Source of the DNA: Streptomyces sp. NBC_00190
Lineage (GTDB): Bacteria; Actinomycetota; Actinomycetes; Streptomycetales; Streptomycetaceae
Assembly: GCF_036203305.1 (NCBI RefSeq)
Contig: NZ_CP108131.1
Location: 2,728,001-2,792,000 of the forward strand
Length of the DNA: 64,000 nucleotides
Direction: 5' to 3'
Position numbers and translations under genes: made by a program. Below the pieces are notes generated by a model. That model made no database searches. It was not told the DNA's origin and saw only the letters and a program-made list of their open reading frames with translations. This document shows, in pieces, positions 17,309 through 24,548 of this stretch (position 1 is its first letter; every line of letters starts with the position of its first letter).

Positions 17309-18466
17309 GTGATCGAACCTGGCAACAGCACCACGAGCACCGGCAGCGCGCAGAACACGGTGCGCCCCGCCGTTCCCCTCACCGTCGGTATCGAGGAGGA
17401 GTTCCTCCTCGTCGACGCCCGCACCTTCCGGGTGGTCCCCGCCGCCCCGCTCGTCCTCGCCACGGCCGGCGGGGTGCCGGGCGAGATACACCCCGAGGGC
17501 ACCCGCTACCAGGTGGAGATCTCCACCCCGATCGCCCACTCGGCGGCCTCGCTGCGCGAAGAGCTCGCCACCCTGCGGCGCACCCTCGGGCGGGCGGCCC
17601 GCGCCCACGGCTGCCGCCTGCTGGCCGCACCCTCGCCGGTCGTGGCCGTCGAGGGGCCGCTGCACCTGACCGACGACGAGCCGCGCCAGCGCGAGCAGCA
17701 CCGCCGCTTCGGCTCGCTCACCGACACCCTCGTGAGCTGCGGCCGCCACGTCCACATCGGCACGCTCGACGTGGACACGGCGGTGGCCGTGTCCAACCGG
17801 GTCAGACCGTGGCTGCCGACGCTGATCGCGCTGGCCGCCAACTCGCCTTTCTGGGGCGGCCGTGACACCGGCCACGCCAGCTGGCGGGCGATGGCCTGGT
17901 CGGGCTGGCCCTCGGCGGGGCTGCCCCCGCACTTCACGTCCACGGCCCACTTCCGGCTCTCGGTGCAGACCCTGCTCGGCTCCGGGGCGGCCCTGGACAC
18001 CAAGATGGTCTATTGGGACGTCCGCCCGTCAGGTCACTGGCCGACGCTCGAGGTCAGGGCGCCGGACATGTCCCCGGACATCGACACGGCCGTCCTCCAG
18101 GGCGAGCTGGTCCGCGCCCTGGTGACCACGGCCTTGCAGGAGATCGCGGAGCAGCGGCCCGAGCCGGCCCTGCGGGACGACGTACTGCGCCTGGCGCGCT
18201 GGCGGGCGGCCCACGACGGCCTGGAGGGCTTCGGCCTCGACCCGTACACGGGCGCCGAACTTCCGGCGGCCGATCTCGCGGAGGCCCTGCTGGACCTGGT
18301 CGCCCCGGCGCTGGCCGCCGCCGGCGACCTCGACCACGCGGCCAAGACCCTGGGCGCCCTCCTCCGGGACGGCTCGGGCGCCCACCGCCAACGCGCTGCC
18401 TTCGCGCGCCGCCAGGACCTGGCGGACGTACTGCGCTACCTCACGGACGAAACGGAGAACTTCTAG
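17309..18466 (+). CDS. YbdK-type carboxylate-amine ligase (glutamate-cysteine ligase 2 family)
   Basis: The 385-residue protein has the GCS2 signatures GIEEEFLLVD, the VEISTPI segment, CGRHVHIG and ANSPFWGGRDTGHASWR. Family members ligate an amino group to glutamate or another carboxylate using ATP; weak gamma-glutamyl-cysteine activity is known for E. coli YbdK. An AGGGAGG site precedes the GTG start. It is the last chromosomal gene before the attachment site. Confidence 0.85.
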   Translation: MIEPGNSTTSTGSAQNTVRPAVPLTVGIEEEFLLVDARTFRVVPAAPLVLATAGGVPGEIHPEGTRYQVEISTPIAHSAASLREELATLRRTLGRAARAHGCRLLAAPSPVVAVEGPLHLTDDEPRQREQHRRFGSLTDTLVSCGRHVHIGTLDVDTAVAVSNRVRPWLPTLIALAANSPFWGGRDTGHASWRAMAWSGWPSAGLPPHFTSTAHFRLSVQTLLGSGAALDTKMVYWDVRPSGHWPTLEVRAPDMSPDIDTAVLQGELVRALVTTALQEIAEQRPEPALRDDVLRLARWRAAHDGLEGFGLDPYTGAELPAADLAEALLDLVAPALAAAGDLDHAAKTLGALLRDGSGAHRQRAAFARRQDLADVLRYLTDETENF

Positions 18467-18503
18467 CCGGGCACCGGATCCCCGGATCCCCCGGAAACGC
18501 CAA

Positions 18504-18537
18504 AGCCGCAGGTGCAATCGTTTCTGCACCTGCGGCT
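18504..18537. terminator. hairpin terminator between the ligase gene and the tRNA remnant
   Basis: A perfect 13-bp stem (18504-18516 with 18525-18537, 8-base loop) lies between the convergent ligase gene and the minus-strand tRNA remnant. It could serve both, most likely as the original tRNA terminator. Confidence 0.7.
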
Positions 18538-18542
18538 CGCGG

Positions 18543-18587
18543 TGGGGCGGGTGGGACTCGAACCCACGGCCGACGGATTATGAGTCC
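18543..18587 (-). tRNA. 3' fragment of a CAU-anticodon tRNA (Met or Ile2), half of the attachment site
   Basis: On the minus strand the fragment reads GGACTCATAATCCGTCGG (CAT anticodon), then a perfect T-arm (GTGGG, TTCGAGT, CCCAC), acceptor strand CCGCCCC and discriminator A. There is no D-arm or 5' acceptor strand (expected GGGGCGG). The 3' anticodon-stem strand TCCGT needs ACGGA on the 5' side, but here the bases are GAGGA, so homology to the tRNA stops at the GGA. The gene is split by integration, and its 5' half should be beyond 64 kb. Confidence 0.8.
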
Positions 18588-18832
18588 TCTTGGGATCTTG
18601 GCGGCCCTTGCGCATCAACGCGCATCTGTGACGTTTTCGCAGGTCAGATGGCATGTGCTGCGCCTGCCCCTTCCTGTCTTTGCCGGTCTTTTCCTGTCCT
18701 TGTGTCCCCGTAGCGTCCCCTTGGCGTCCCCTGCGCGTCCTCGCGCGGGGCCCTGCGCGCTCCCAGAGTCGGGAAGCCCGCGGTCAGAGACGGGCGCCAA
18801 ACTCCCGAGCAGCGGATTCCACTTCCAACGCG
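18588..18832. other. attL arm with helically phased direct repeats
   Basis: This gene-free stretch next to the tRNA fragment holds GTCCCC at 18704, 18715 and 18726 and GTCCTC at 18737, each exactly 11 bp apart. It also has TTCCTGTC at 18671 and 18691, and GCGCATC at 18610 and 18620. Repeats on one face of the helix beside a tRNA core are what tyrosine-integrase arm sites look like. No gene is seen here. Confidence 0.55.
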
Positions 18833-18873
18833 AAGAGGCTCCACCCCCTCAGTTCGAGGGGGTGGAGCCTCTT
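18833..18873. terminator. strong hairpin terminator at the end of the prophage early operon
   Basis: A perfect 18-bp stem (18833-18850 with 18856-18873) with a 5-base loop lies 67 bases past the stop of the last minus-strand phage gene. It should stop early-operon transcripts before they reach the attachment site and the host ligase gene. Confidence 0.85.
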
Positions 18874-18940
18874 GGCCTGCTCGGCCTCACGTCTCGGTCA
18901 GCCTATCTCGAACGGCTCCCGCGTGGCGAGCGCCGTCGGC

Positions 18941-19624
18941 TCAGCCAGTACTGGACGCGGCCGGTGTCCGGCGACGGGTCCTGCGGGGTCGGGCAGGCGT
19001 CTTCTCCACTTCTTCGGCCGCCGGTTCCTGCGCCTCCCCTTCGGGCGCATCCGGCTCAGCCGCGGGCTCGCTGGCCGCCGTCGGCTCATCGGTGGACGCG
19101 GGGGCGGATTCCTCCAGCTCAGGGCCAGGGGTGGCGTCGATGGGCGGCTCCGTGGGCGGCTCTTCGCCGGTCGGGTCTTCGTTGGCGTCGCGGCTGCGGT
19201 TGCCCTGCTCCGCGATGGCGGCGGCGAGTGCGTTGTCGAAGGCGACCTCCCAGGGGCGGTGGCCTACGTAGCGGGGCTTGAACTCGAAGGCGGGCAGGAG
19301 GTCGTTGGTGAGCTTGTCGAGGATGAGGTCCGCCGGGTCGGTGTCCTCGGCGTCGATGAGGGAGATGGCTGCGTGGTAGAGCTGGCCGTCGAGCAGGCCG
19401 AGGGTGGGAGGTTCGCCTTCGCCGGCGGGCTTGGCGTTTCCGATGATCCACAGCTGGACGAAGGCGCCGCCGAAGATGGGGCGGAAGCCCAGGACCCTGC
19501 CGTCCGGGTACCCCAGTTCGGCTGCGCCGCCGACGAGGACCGCGTTGCGGAGGGTGAAGCCGATACCCAGGGCGTTGCCGATAGTTTCGGCGACCTGCCG
19601 GGTGGCTTCGTCGTTGATGAGCAC
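18941..19624 (-). CDS. phage protein of unknown function with acidic Pro/Glu/Ala tail
   Basis: The 227-residue product has a folded-looking N-terminal part (about 1-135, LINDEATRQVAETIGNALG ... RPWEVAFDNALAAAIAEQG) followed by about 75 residues rich in Glu, Pro, Ala and Thr and a basic end (PARPRRTRRRTP). No family recognised. I chose the GTG at 19624, placed 6 bases after the TTGGAG of the start-associated repeat at 19631-19642. Last gene of the early operon. Confidence 0.65.
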   Translation of the reverse strand: MLINDEATRQVAETIGNALGIGFTLRNAVLVGGAAELGYPDGRVLGFRPIFGGAFVQLWIIGNAKPAGEGEPPTLGLLDGQLYHAAISLIDAEDTDPADLILDKLTNDLLPAFEFKPRYVGHRPWEVAFDNALAAAIAEQGNRSRDANEDPTGEEPPTEPPIDATPGPELEESAPASTDEPTAASEPAAEPDAPEGEAQEPAAEEVEKTPARPRRTRRRTPAASSTG

Positions 19625-19630
19625 TTCGGT

Positions 19631-19642
19631 CTCCAAGAGGTC
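19631..19642 (-). promoter_or_regulatory. start-associated repeat GACCTCTTGGAG, copy 1
   Basis: Minus-strand GACCTCTTGGAG directly upstream of the GTG at 19624; the TTGGAG part acts as the Shine-Dalgarno. Same 12-mer before the genes starting at 26458, 27022, 28558 and 31994. Confidence 0.6.
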
Positions 19643-19687
19643 GTACGGGAGGGCCCGCCCCAGGGAGGGGAGGGCCCTCGGGTCGGG

Positions 19688-19987
19688 TTAGAGCTCGGGG
19701 TAGGTGCTGGTCCGGTCGCCGAACCAGAAGCCGATGTAGTCGTCGACGATGCCGGCGAAGCGACTGGCGGGGGTGTTGCGGCCGTAGGCGGCCTCGATGG
19801 CGTCGATGGGGCCGCGGTGGGGGTGGATGAGCGTGAGGTGCATGGCGACGTCGCCGTCGCGGTTGGGCGCCAGGTGGGCCTTGACGCGGCGGACGTCGCC
19901 GTCGCTGGGGGTGATGAGGATGTTGTCGCCGATGATCGTGTAGCGGTCGGCGTGGATCTGGACGGCGACTGCCTGGTTGCGGATCAT
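19688..19987 (-). CDS. small phage protein of unknown function
   Basis: The 99-residue protein (MIRNQAVAVQIHADRYTIIGD ... DYIGFWFGDRTSTYPEL) has mixed alpha/beta character and no recognised domain. An AAAGGGAGGG site precedes the ATG, and the early promoter at 20009-20025 lies about 30 bases upstream, so it heads its own transcript together with the gene at 18941. Confidence 0.6.
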   Translation of the reverse strand: MIRNQAVAVQIHADRYTIIGDNILITPSDGDVRRVKAHLAPNRDGDVAMHLTLIHPHRGPIDAIEAAYGRNTPASRFAGIVDDYIGFWFGDRTSTYPEL

Positions 19988-20008
19988 GTGGTTCCCTCCC
20001 TTTCGTTA

Positions 20009-20025
20009 CTTCTATTCTATATGCA
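20009..20025 (-). promoter_or_regulatory. early-promoter motif, copy a
   Basis: Minus strand TGCATATAGAATAGAAG with -10 TAGAAT and a -35-like TTGTGC 16 bases upstream. Drives the 19987 gene. Confidence 0.6.
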
Positions 20026-20077
20026 TTCACGAGGGGCACAAGAACGTGCCGCAATCAGTTTCACCAGGTCAGAGCCC

Positions 20078-21148
20078 CTATGCGGCGCCCGTCAGGCCAG
20101 CTTCCAGACGGCGGATGCGCGCCAGGAACTGAGCGCCTTTCACCATCCAATCCCGGCGCTCATGCGACTTCCGGTACTCGGTCGCCGCGCGAACGTACGG
20201 GTCACCTTCGGCCAACGTGTCGGCACAGGCCACCAAGACGTGCGGGCCGAGATCCCACAGGATGGCGTTGACGGCAGCGCCGGCGGCGGCCAAGGGGTCG
20301 ACGTCCGTCATGGCCCAGCCGAAGTCATGGGGGTTCATCCCCCGGTCGCGCAGGCACTGGGCCGCGGCGCGATACATCCCCCCGGTGCCGCTGCACGGGT
20401 CGTTGAACTTCATCCCCGGGGTCGGCGGCTTGTCGGTGAGCAGCATGCGCGCCATCAGGTCGCTGAGCTCGGGCGGCGTGTGAAACTCCGCCAGCGCGTC
20501 GCGGGCCCCATGGGACCTCATGACGGTGATGACCGCGCCGAGCACATCCGCGTCGGAGTTGCCTCCGGCGTCTCGGGCTGCGCTGGTGAGGTGGAGCAGG
20601 CCGCCGGTCAGGGCGGCGCGGGCGGCCGCGCGGACGGCTTGGATGCGGTTGCGCTCAGGGCGTTCATCGTCGAGCCAGCCGGAGAGGACGACGGATCGGT
20701 CGATGAGGTCGGGTCGCCGGATCCACCAGTAGGTCCAGCACTCCCGGAGGGCGGCGAGGAAGTCGTCGTCGTTCAGGTCGAGCCACCAGTGGGCGGCCAG
20801 GGGTGCATCCGGCCCGCGCAGCGGCCAGAGGGCGAGGGCGGCGATGACACCTACGGGTATCTCGATCCGGTTGCCACCCTGGGCTCCATACCAGGCGGCT
20901 TCGACGGCTTCGGCGATGTCGTGTGCGGCGTGGTGGGGGTTGCGCTGGAGAGGTACGTAACGCCGGTTCGACGGGCGGGAGGCGGGCGGGATCGGCTTGG
21001 CGGCCTGGTGCGGGCCGCGAGCCGGAATGGCGATGGTGACGGGGGCAGGCGGAGGGGGCAGGTCGGCAAGTGCAGGACGAAAGGTGGCCGGCGCGGTCGA
21101 TGCGGGGGCCTTGCGGGGTTGGTCTTCGCTGAACAGATCGAGCTGCAT
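20078..21148 (-). CDS. N6-adenine DNA methylase-like protein lacking the catalytic NPPY motif
   Basis: The 356-residue protein has a Pro-rich N-terminus, a helical middle and an HsdM-like methylase core: FHTPPELSDLMARML (222-236) and the AdoMet motif I DPCSGTGG (250-257), then TDVDPLAAAGAAVNAI. Normal enzymes follow with a catalytic (N/D)PP(Y/F); here the matching position reads ACADTLAEGDPY and the protein ends soon after, so activity is doubtful. Possible roles are DNA binding or subunit-dependent modification. Downstream partner of the gene at 21205. Confidence 0.7.
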   Translation of the reverse strand: MQLDLFSEDQPRKAPASTAPATFRPALADLPPPPAPVTIAIPARGPHQAAKPIPPASRPSNRRYVPLQRNPHHAAHDIAEAVEAAWYGAQGGNRIEIPVGVIAALALWPLRGPDAPLAAHWWLDLNDDDFLAALRECWTYWWIRRPDLIDRSVVLSGWLDDERPERNRIQAVRAAARAALTGGLLHLTSAARDAGGNSDADVLGAVITVMRSHGARDALAEFHTPPELSDLMARMLLTDKPPTPGMKFNDPCSGTGGMYRAAAQCLRDRGMNPHDFGWAMTDVDPLAAAGAAVNAILWDLGPHVLVACADTLAEGDPYVRAATEYRKSHERRDWMVKGAQFLARIRRLEAGLTGAA

Positions 21149-21204
21149 GGCGTCTCTCTCGTTGAGGTGAGGGCGGCCGGGCCACAGCCGCCCTCACCTG
21201 GGGG

Positions 21205-21771
21205 CTACTGGTGGCCGAGGGGGCGGGTGGCGGGGCTTCCCTTCGCCACGAGCTGGTCCCACAGGCGGGTCATCTCGCGGAGGGCGTCTTCTTTGGTGGG
21301 GGCGTTGATTGCGGCGACGGCGAGGCCGTCGTCCTCGATCCGCTGAAGCCGACTGTCGTGGGCGGCACCCCCGACCGGTGGCCGCTCGACGGTGACGGGG
21401 CGGATGGCGTTGCCGTCTGCGCGGAAGATGACCCACCAGATGGGGCGGGGAGGGTAGAGGGCCAGCACCGCGGTGAGGTGGGCCTGCGCCTCGCTGGCCA
21501 GGCGGGGGACGGCATCGGCGCCGGCGAGCTGCAAGGCGAGGTCGAGCAGTTGAGGGGCGGCGAAGTAGCGCAGCAGGTCCCGGTAGTGGGTGAGCGGGAG
21601 GTTCGCCAGGTCTTCGGGGCGCTCTCGCCAGCTGCGGTCGAGGGCCTTCTCAATGTTGCTCAGTGCGGCTTTCAGGTGGTGCTCGTCCGGCTGGTGAACG
21701 AAGAGGAGTAGGGCCATGGTGCCGAGGTGGTGGGCGTGGGTGGGGATGGAGGCGGGTTCGTGCCGCTTCAC
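21205..21771 (-). CDS. phage protein of unknown function
   Basis: The 188-residue protein begins behind an AGGAG site at a GTG and reads as mostly helical (DEHHLKAALSNIEKALDRSWRERPEDL) with a C-terminal DALREMTRLWDQLVAKG helix. No family recognised. It is preceded about 45 bases upstream by copy b of the early promoter. Confidence 0.6.
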   Translation of the reverse strand: MKRHEPASIPTHAHHLGTMALLLFVHQPDEHHLKAALSNIEKALDRSWRERPEDLANLPLTHYRDLLRYFAAPQLLDLALQLAGADAVPRLASEAQAHLTAVLALYPPRPIWWVIFRADGNAIRPVTVERPPVGGAAHDSRLQRIEDDGLAVAAINAPTKEDALREMTRLWDQLVAKGSPATRPLGHQ

Positions 21772-21814
21772 GGTGACTCCTGGGTGGGTAAGGCCCGACC
21801 ACCCCGCCTTGAAT

Positions 21815-21830
21815 ATCTATTCTATAGGCA
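21815..21830 (-). promoter_or_regulatory. early-promoter motif, copy b
   Basis: Minus strand TGCCTATAGAATAGAT, -10 TAGAAT; the -35 position (CCACCC) is poor. Reads into the gene starting at 21771. Confidence 0.5.
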
Positions 21831-21886
21831 CTCAGGGCAGGGGTGGGCGGCGCACAGAAGGATCGGAGGGGGTGGGGTGCGGGACG

Positions 21887-21988
21887 TCAGGAGCGTTCGC
21901 GGGCCCGGATGCAGGCGTACGCGGTGACGATGAGGATGTCGATGCCGATCCAGCCCAGGAGGCCGAGGGCGATCTACTGGAGGGTCAC
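21887..21988 (-). pseudogene. tiny membrane protein with an in-frame amber codon
   Basis: A GTG behind GAAAGG starts MTLQ, then TAG, then IALGLLGWIGIDILIVTA and CIRARERS before TGA. Everything after the amber codon looks like a single-span membrane peptide. Either a nonsense mutation inactivated a 32-residue gene, the codon is read through, or translation starts later at a non-standard codon. No standard start follows the TAG. Confidence 0.4.
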
Positions 21989-22049
21989 TGGATGCCTTTC
22001 GGTTGGGTCGAGGCCCGGGCGGCCGGCGGCGGCCGCCCGGGGGTGGGGG

Positions 22050-22346
22050 TCAGCCGCGGCGAGTGAGGGTGTCGCACAGGGCCTGGAAGATGACGGCGGC
22101 CGCATACATCTCCTCGGCGAGGTGCGGCCGGTCGGCGATGGGGATGAGGAGCGCGACGAGCAGGTCGATGACCTCGTCGGCGAAGAGGCCCGGCCAGTCG
22201 ACCTCGTCGGAGCCAGTCACACGCTGGGCCGCCTGGGCGAGAACCTCGTAGATGATGTCGAGCACCCCCTCGGCCTCCGGGCGGGTGAGCCGGCCGTCGG
22301 CGATCAGCTTGGCCTCGATGTCGTACTGCCCGCAGGTGCCGATCAT
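22050..22346 (-). CDS. small phage protein of unknown function
   Basis: The 98-residue, mostly helical and acidic protein (IADGRLTRPEAEGVLDIIYEVL ... EEMYAAAVIFQALCDTL) has no recognised domain. It lies just downstream of copy c of the early promoter, with a GGGGAGG site before its ATG. Confidence 0.6.
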   Translation of the reverse strand: MIGTCGQYDIEAKLIADGRLTRPEAEGVLDIIYEVLAQAAQRVTGSDEVDWPGLFADEVIDLLVALLIPIADRPHLAEEMYAAAVIFQALCDTLTRRG

Positions 22347-22392
22347 CGTGCGTACCTCCCCTGCTTTCGGAAGGGCCTCCCCCTTCCTTCTA

Positions 22393-22409
22393 CTTCTATT
22401 CTATATGCG
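22393..22409 (-). promoter_or_regulatory. early-promoter motif, copy c
   Basis: Minus strand CGCATATAGAATAGAAG; -35-like TTGCCA 16 bases before -10 TAGAAT. Reads into the gene starting at 22346. Confidence 0.6.
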
Positions 22410-22460
22410 TTCGATGAAGTGGCAAAGATCGCCAGGCAGAAATTTCACTGCGGACCAGAA

Positions 22461-22735
22461 CTATTTGCCCAGGTCAGAGGACCCTAGATCCCGGATGTGG
22501 AGGGCGAGCCGGGACCCGGCCGCCACCTCTCCGATGCGCATGTCGGGGCCGACAAGCCGTGTGTGGTCGTCGTCCTGGAGCACGCCCTGGTCCACCAGTC
22601 CGTCCAAGAGCGCCTTGAAACTCGGGTACCAGTTGGCCGGGTCGCGGCGCCGGCGGTCCTCGTGGAACACGCCTATGACGTGGGCCCGGTCAAGCTTCGG
22701 CACGCCGCGAGAGGCGAAGAGGACGGCGACGCCGC
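22461..22735 (-). pseudogene. RusA-type Holliday-junction resolvase, 5'-truncated
   Basis: The readable part (VAVLFASRGVPKLDRAHVIG ... DPANWYPSFKALLDGLVDQG, VLQDDDHTRLVGPDMR) matches the central and C-terminal region of RusA, with the conserved Asp-containing DPANW and DGLVDQGVLQDDD segments. Homology stops at about 22735 with an in-frame TAG a few codons further, exactly where the divergent transposon-type gene starts. An internal GTG/ATG could still give an 80-residue product. The N-terminal half was lost to the insertion. Confidence 0.6.
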
Positions 22736-23300
22736 ATGAAGACCGGCTCTACCGCGGCCGCCATCGCCGCACGACAACGGCAGACCGAACAGAAGCTCGT
22801 CCAGGTCGAGACGGCCATCGGCCAGCTTCGCCGCGAACGCGGCCGACTGACCGTCCGGGCCATCGCCGACCGCGCCGGCGTCTCGGCCACGTTCCTCTAC
22901 GAGAACGAGGCCGCCCGCGCACTCGTGAAGAATGCCGTCGCCGACTCGCGCAGCCGCCAGGACCGGACGGCCCAGCAAGAACACGACCGAGTCGAGGCGT
23001 CCTGGCGGGAGCGAGCCCTCAACGCCGAGAGCGAGCTGACCCGCACCCAGAAAGAGGTCTTCGCCCAACGGCAGCAGATCGGCGAGCTCATGGGCCAGTT
23101 CCGAGACTTCGACCAGATGGTCCCGGCGAGTCCGTCCAGCATCTGACCACCGAGAACACCACCCTCAAGCACCGCGTTCACCAGCTCACCCAAGAACACC
23201 GCAAGCTCCAAGAGCGGCTCGAAGGCGCCCGCTCCAACATCCGCTTCGCCGATAAACGCATCGCCGCCCCCTCGAAGCCCAGCTCCTGGAACAGCAGGAA
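22736..23300 (+). pseudogene. DUF6262/TnpC-like transposition protein, frameshifted
   Basis: Residues 1-129 from the ATG at 22736 read as TnpC: LTVRAIADRAGVSATFLYEN is its helix-turn-helix, followed by a coiled coil (RTQKEVFAQRQQIGELMGQF). After RDFDQMVP the frame ends (ASPSSI), but the neighbouring frame continues as SVQHLTTENTTLKHRVHQLT and RKLQERLEGARSNIRFADK. A second shift near 23265 is needed to reach LEAQLLEQQ. At least two small indels therefore break the gene. In Tn554, TnpC affects the efficiency and orientation of transposition. Confidence 0.65.
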
Positions 23301-23414
23301 ACGTCTGTTGGCCAGATTGAGTGGCCCGATTTGGCTCTTTCGCTCTCCGTAGTCGGTCCGCTTCGCTTGGCACGCGACACCATGCATCACCGCCAACGAG
23401 GACGGAACCATCGC

Positions 23415-23825
23415 ATGACCTCAGCCAGCCCCGAAGAATCCGCCGAAGCGACCGCCGGCGAGGGTATCCAGCAGATCCCGATCGTAATGAGCGTGACGGA
23501 GTTGCCCGCCGTCGCAGACGCCCGCGACGCGCTGCTGCGGGCCATCGGCCAGGAAGCTCAGAACCTCACGGACAAGTTCCCGGGCCAGGCATCCAAGGCC
23601 CTGGAAGAACTCGCACGGGCCTATGCCCTGGTGACCACCAACACCACGTCCGTCGTCGGCACCACACCCGCCGTCCAATCCCGCATGGACGACGCAAGAA
23701 GCAGCATCCACATCACAGCCGACGTCCCCACCCAGCAATTCCACGTTCAGCCCGTCAACCCGGACTTCGGCAAGGCCGAGACCATGAACTACAACACCGC
23801 GAGCGGGACACTGTCTGAGGGCTGA
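23415..23825 (+). CDS. unknown protein carried with the transposon remnant
   Basis: The 136-residue acidic protein (VMSVTELPAVADARDALLRA, then GQASKALEELARAYALVTTN) is predicted mostly helical in the middle with a disordered, Gln/Asn-rich end. No family recognised. It is one of few plus-strand genes in the early region and ends just before a 16-bp hairpin terminator, so it is probably cargo of the element. Confidence 0.55.
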   Translation: MTSASPEESAEATAGEGIQQIPIVMSVTELPAVADARDALLRAIGQEAQNLTDKFPGQASKALEELARAYALVTTNTTSVVGTTPAVQSRMDDARSSIHITADVPTQQFHVQPVNPDFGKAETMNYNTASGTLSEG

Positions 23826-23836
23826 CCCTCGTGCCA

Positions 23837-23871
23837 GGCGGTCCCGCCGGACTCCGTCCGGCGGGACCGCC
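23837..23871 (+). terminator. hairpin terminator after the transposon-borne gene
   Basis: A perfect 16-bp stem (23837-23852 with 23856-23871) and a 3-base loop lie 12 bases past the stop of the 23415 gene. Confidence 0.85.
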
Positions 23872-23955
23872 CAACCCCCACCACATCACTGACGCCTACG
23901 CGACGCATAACCCCAGCTCAGAGCCAACACGGCAAGTTCGACGGTCGGTAAACTG

Positions 23956-24165
23956 GACGATGTGCCCCTCATCTGCGCTGGCTAGGGCAATAAGTCGGGC
24001 GAGGCGGCCGGGCGCCAGGTGCATCAGGTTGCCTGGCGGAAGATGCACGTGGGGCATCGGTCCGCGCAGATCCGTACGGTTCTGGTCTCCGGGTCGGCGA
24101 CAGGGTCGACGTGTTCGGTTATCGGTAGTGGATCCCCTTCGGGTGGCCGCCCCGGGGCTGGCCCT
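23956..24165 (-). pseudogene. zinc-ribbon phage protein, frameshifted and 3'-truncated
   Basis: On the minus strand one frame reads TRTVRICADRCPTCIFRQ and stops, and the next frame continues GNLMHLAPGRLARLIA...ADEGHIV. Together they give a CPTCIFRPGNLMHLAPGR-like zinc-ribbon protein common in actinophages. Coding similarity ends after GHIV at about 23956, the right edge of the transposon remnant. No intact product is expected. Confidence 0.5.
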
Positions 24166-24183
24166 GGGCGGCCGTAGAGCAGG

Positions 24184-24537
24184 TCAGGCGGCTTCAGCGG
24201 TAACGGCCGCTGCTGCGGTGTCGTCCTGGTGGGCGACGGCCTCGATGACGACGCCGGCGTATGTGCCGTAGGTGCGCCGGACGATCGCGTTGGGGTAGGC
24301 GTTGGAGGGCCTGGTGTGGGAGTCGGGGTTCTCGCTGCCGATGAGGGCCGCCCACCGCTCGTAGGTGCCGGTGGAGGGCCGGTCGAAGTAGAGCTGGACG
24401 CCGATCCGGTGGGCGTCGGTGTCGTCGTAGACGGGGCCGAGGTCGATCCGGGGGACGGGCAGGTCGGGGTTGGCCTGGGCGATCAGGGCTATGGCGGCCA
24501 CGGGGGCGAGGAGATCGCGCATGGTGAGGTCGGTCAT
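24184..24537 (-). CDS. small phage protein of unknown function
   Basis: The 117-residue protein (MTDLTMRDLLAPVAAIALIA ... RIDLGPVYDDTDAHRIGVQL) ends in an Ala-rich tail. ACAGGAG precedes the ATG at 24537. It follows the WhiB-like gene by 11 bases in the same operon. Function unknown. Confidence 0.6.
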   Translation of the reverse strand: MTDLTMRDLLAPVAAIALIAQANPDLPVPRIDLGPVYDDTDAHRIGVQLYFDRPSTGTYERWAALIGSENPDSHTRPSNAYPNAIVRRTYGTYAGVVIEAVAHQDDTAAAAVTAEAA

Positions 24538-24548
24538 GGTGGCTCCTG

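Larger units (their letters stand above)
22736..23955 (+). mobile_element. Tn554-type transposon remnant
   Basis: This plus-strand block sits between two broken minus-strand phage genes and carries a frameshifted DUF6262/TnpC-like gene, one unknown gene and a strong terminator. The tnpA and tnpB recombinase genes of a complete Tn554-family element are absent, so it cannot move by itself. Confidence 0.55.

Noticed and set aside
18543..18616. Complete tRNA gene
   Set aside because: No D-arm or 5' acceptor strand can be folded; bases upstream of the anticodon stem do not pair.
18704..18742. CRISPR array or minisatellite
   Set aside because: The repeat unit is only 6 bases at 11-bp spacing with no spacer-sized gaps and no cas genes; attachment-arm sites fit better.
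18653..21346. Very long open frame on the plus strand
   Set aside because: High G+C leaves the antisense frame open. The minus strand here has genes with ribosome binding sites, promoters and a methylase motif; the plus-strand translation is low-complexity Gly/Asp/Glu/Val.
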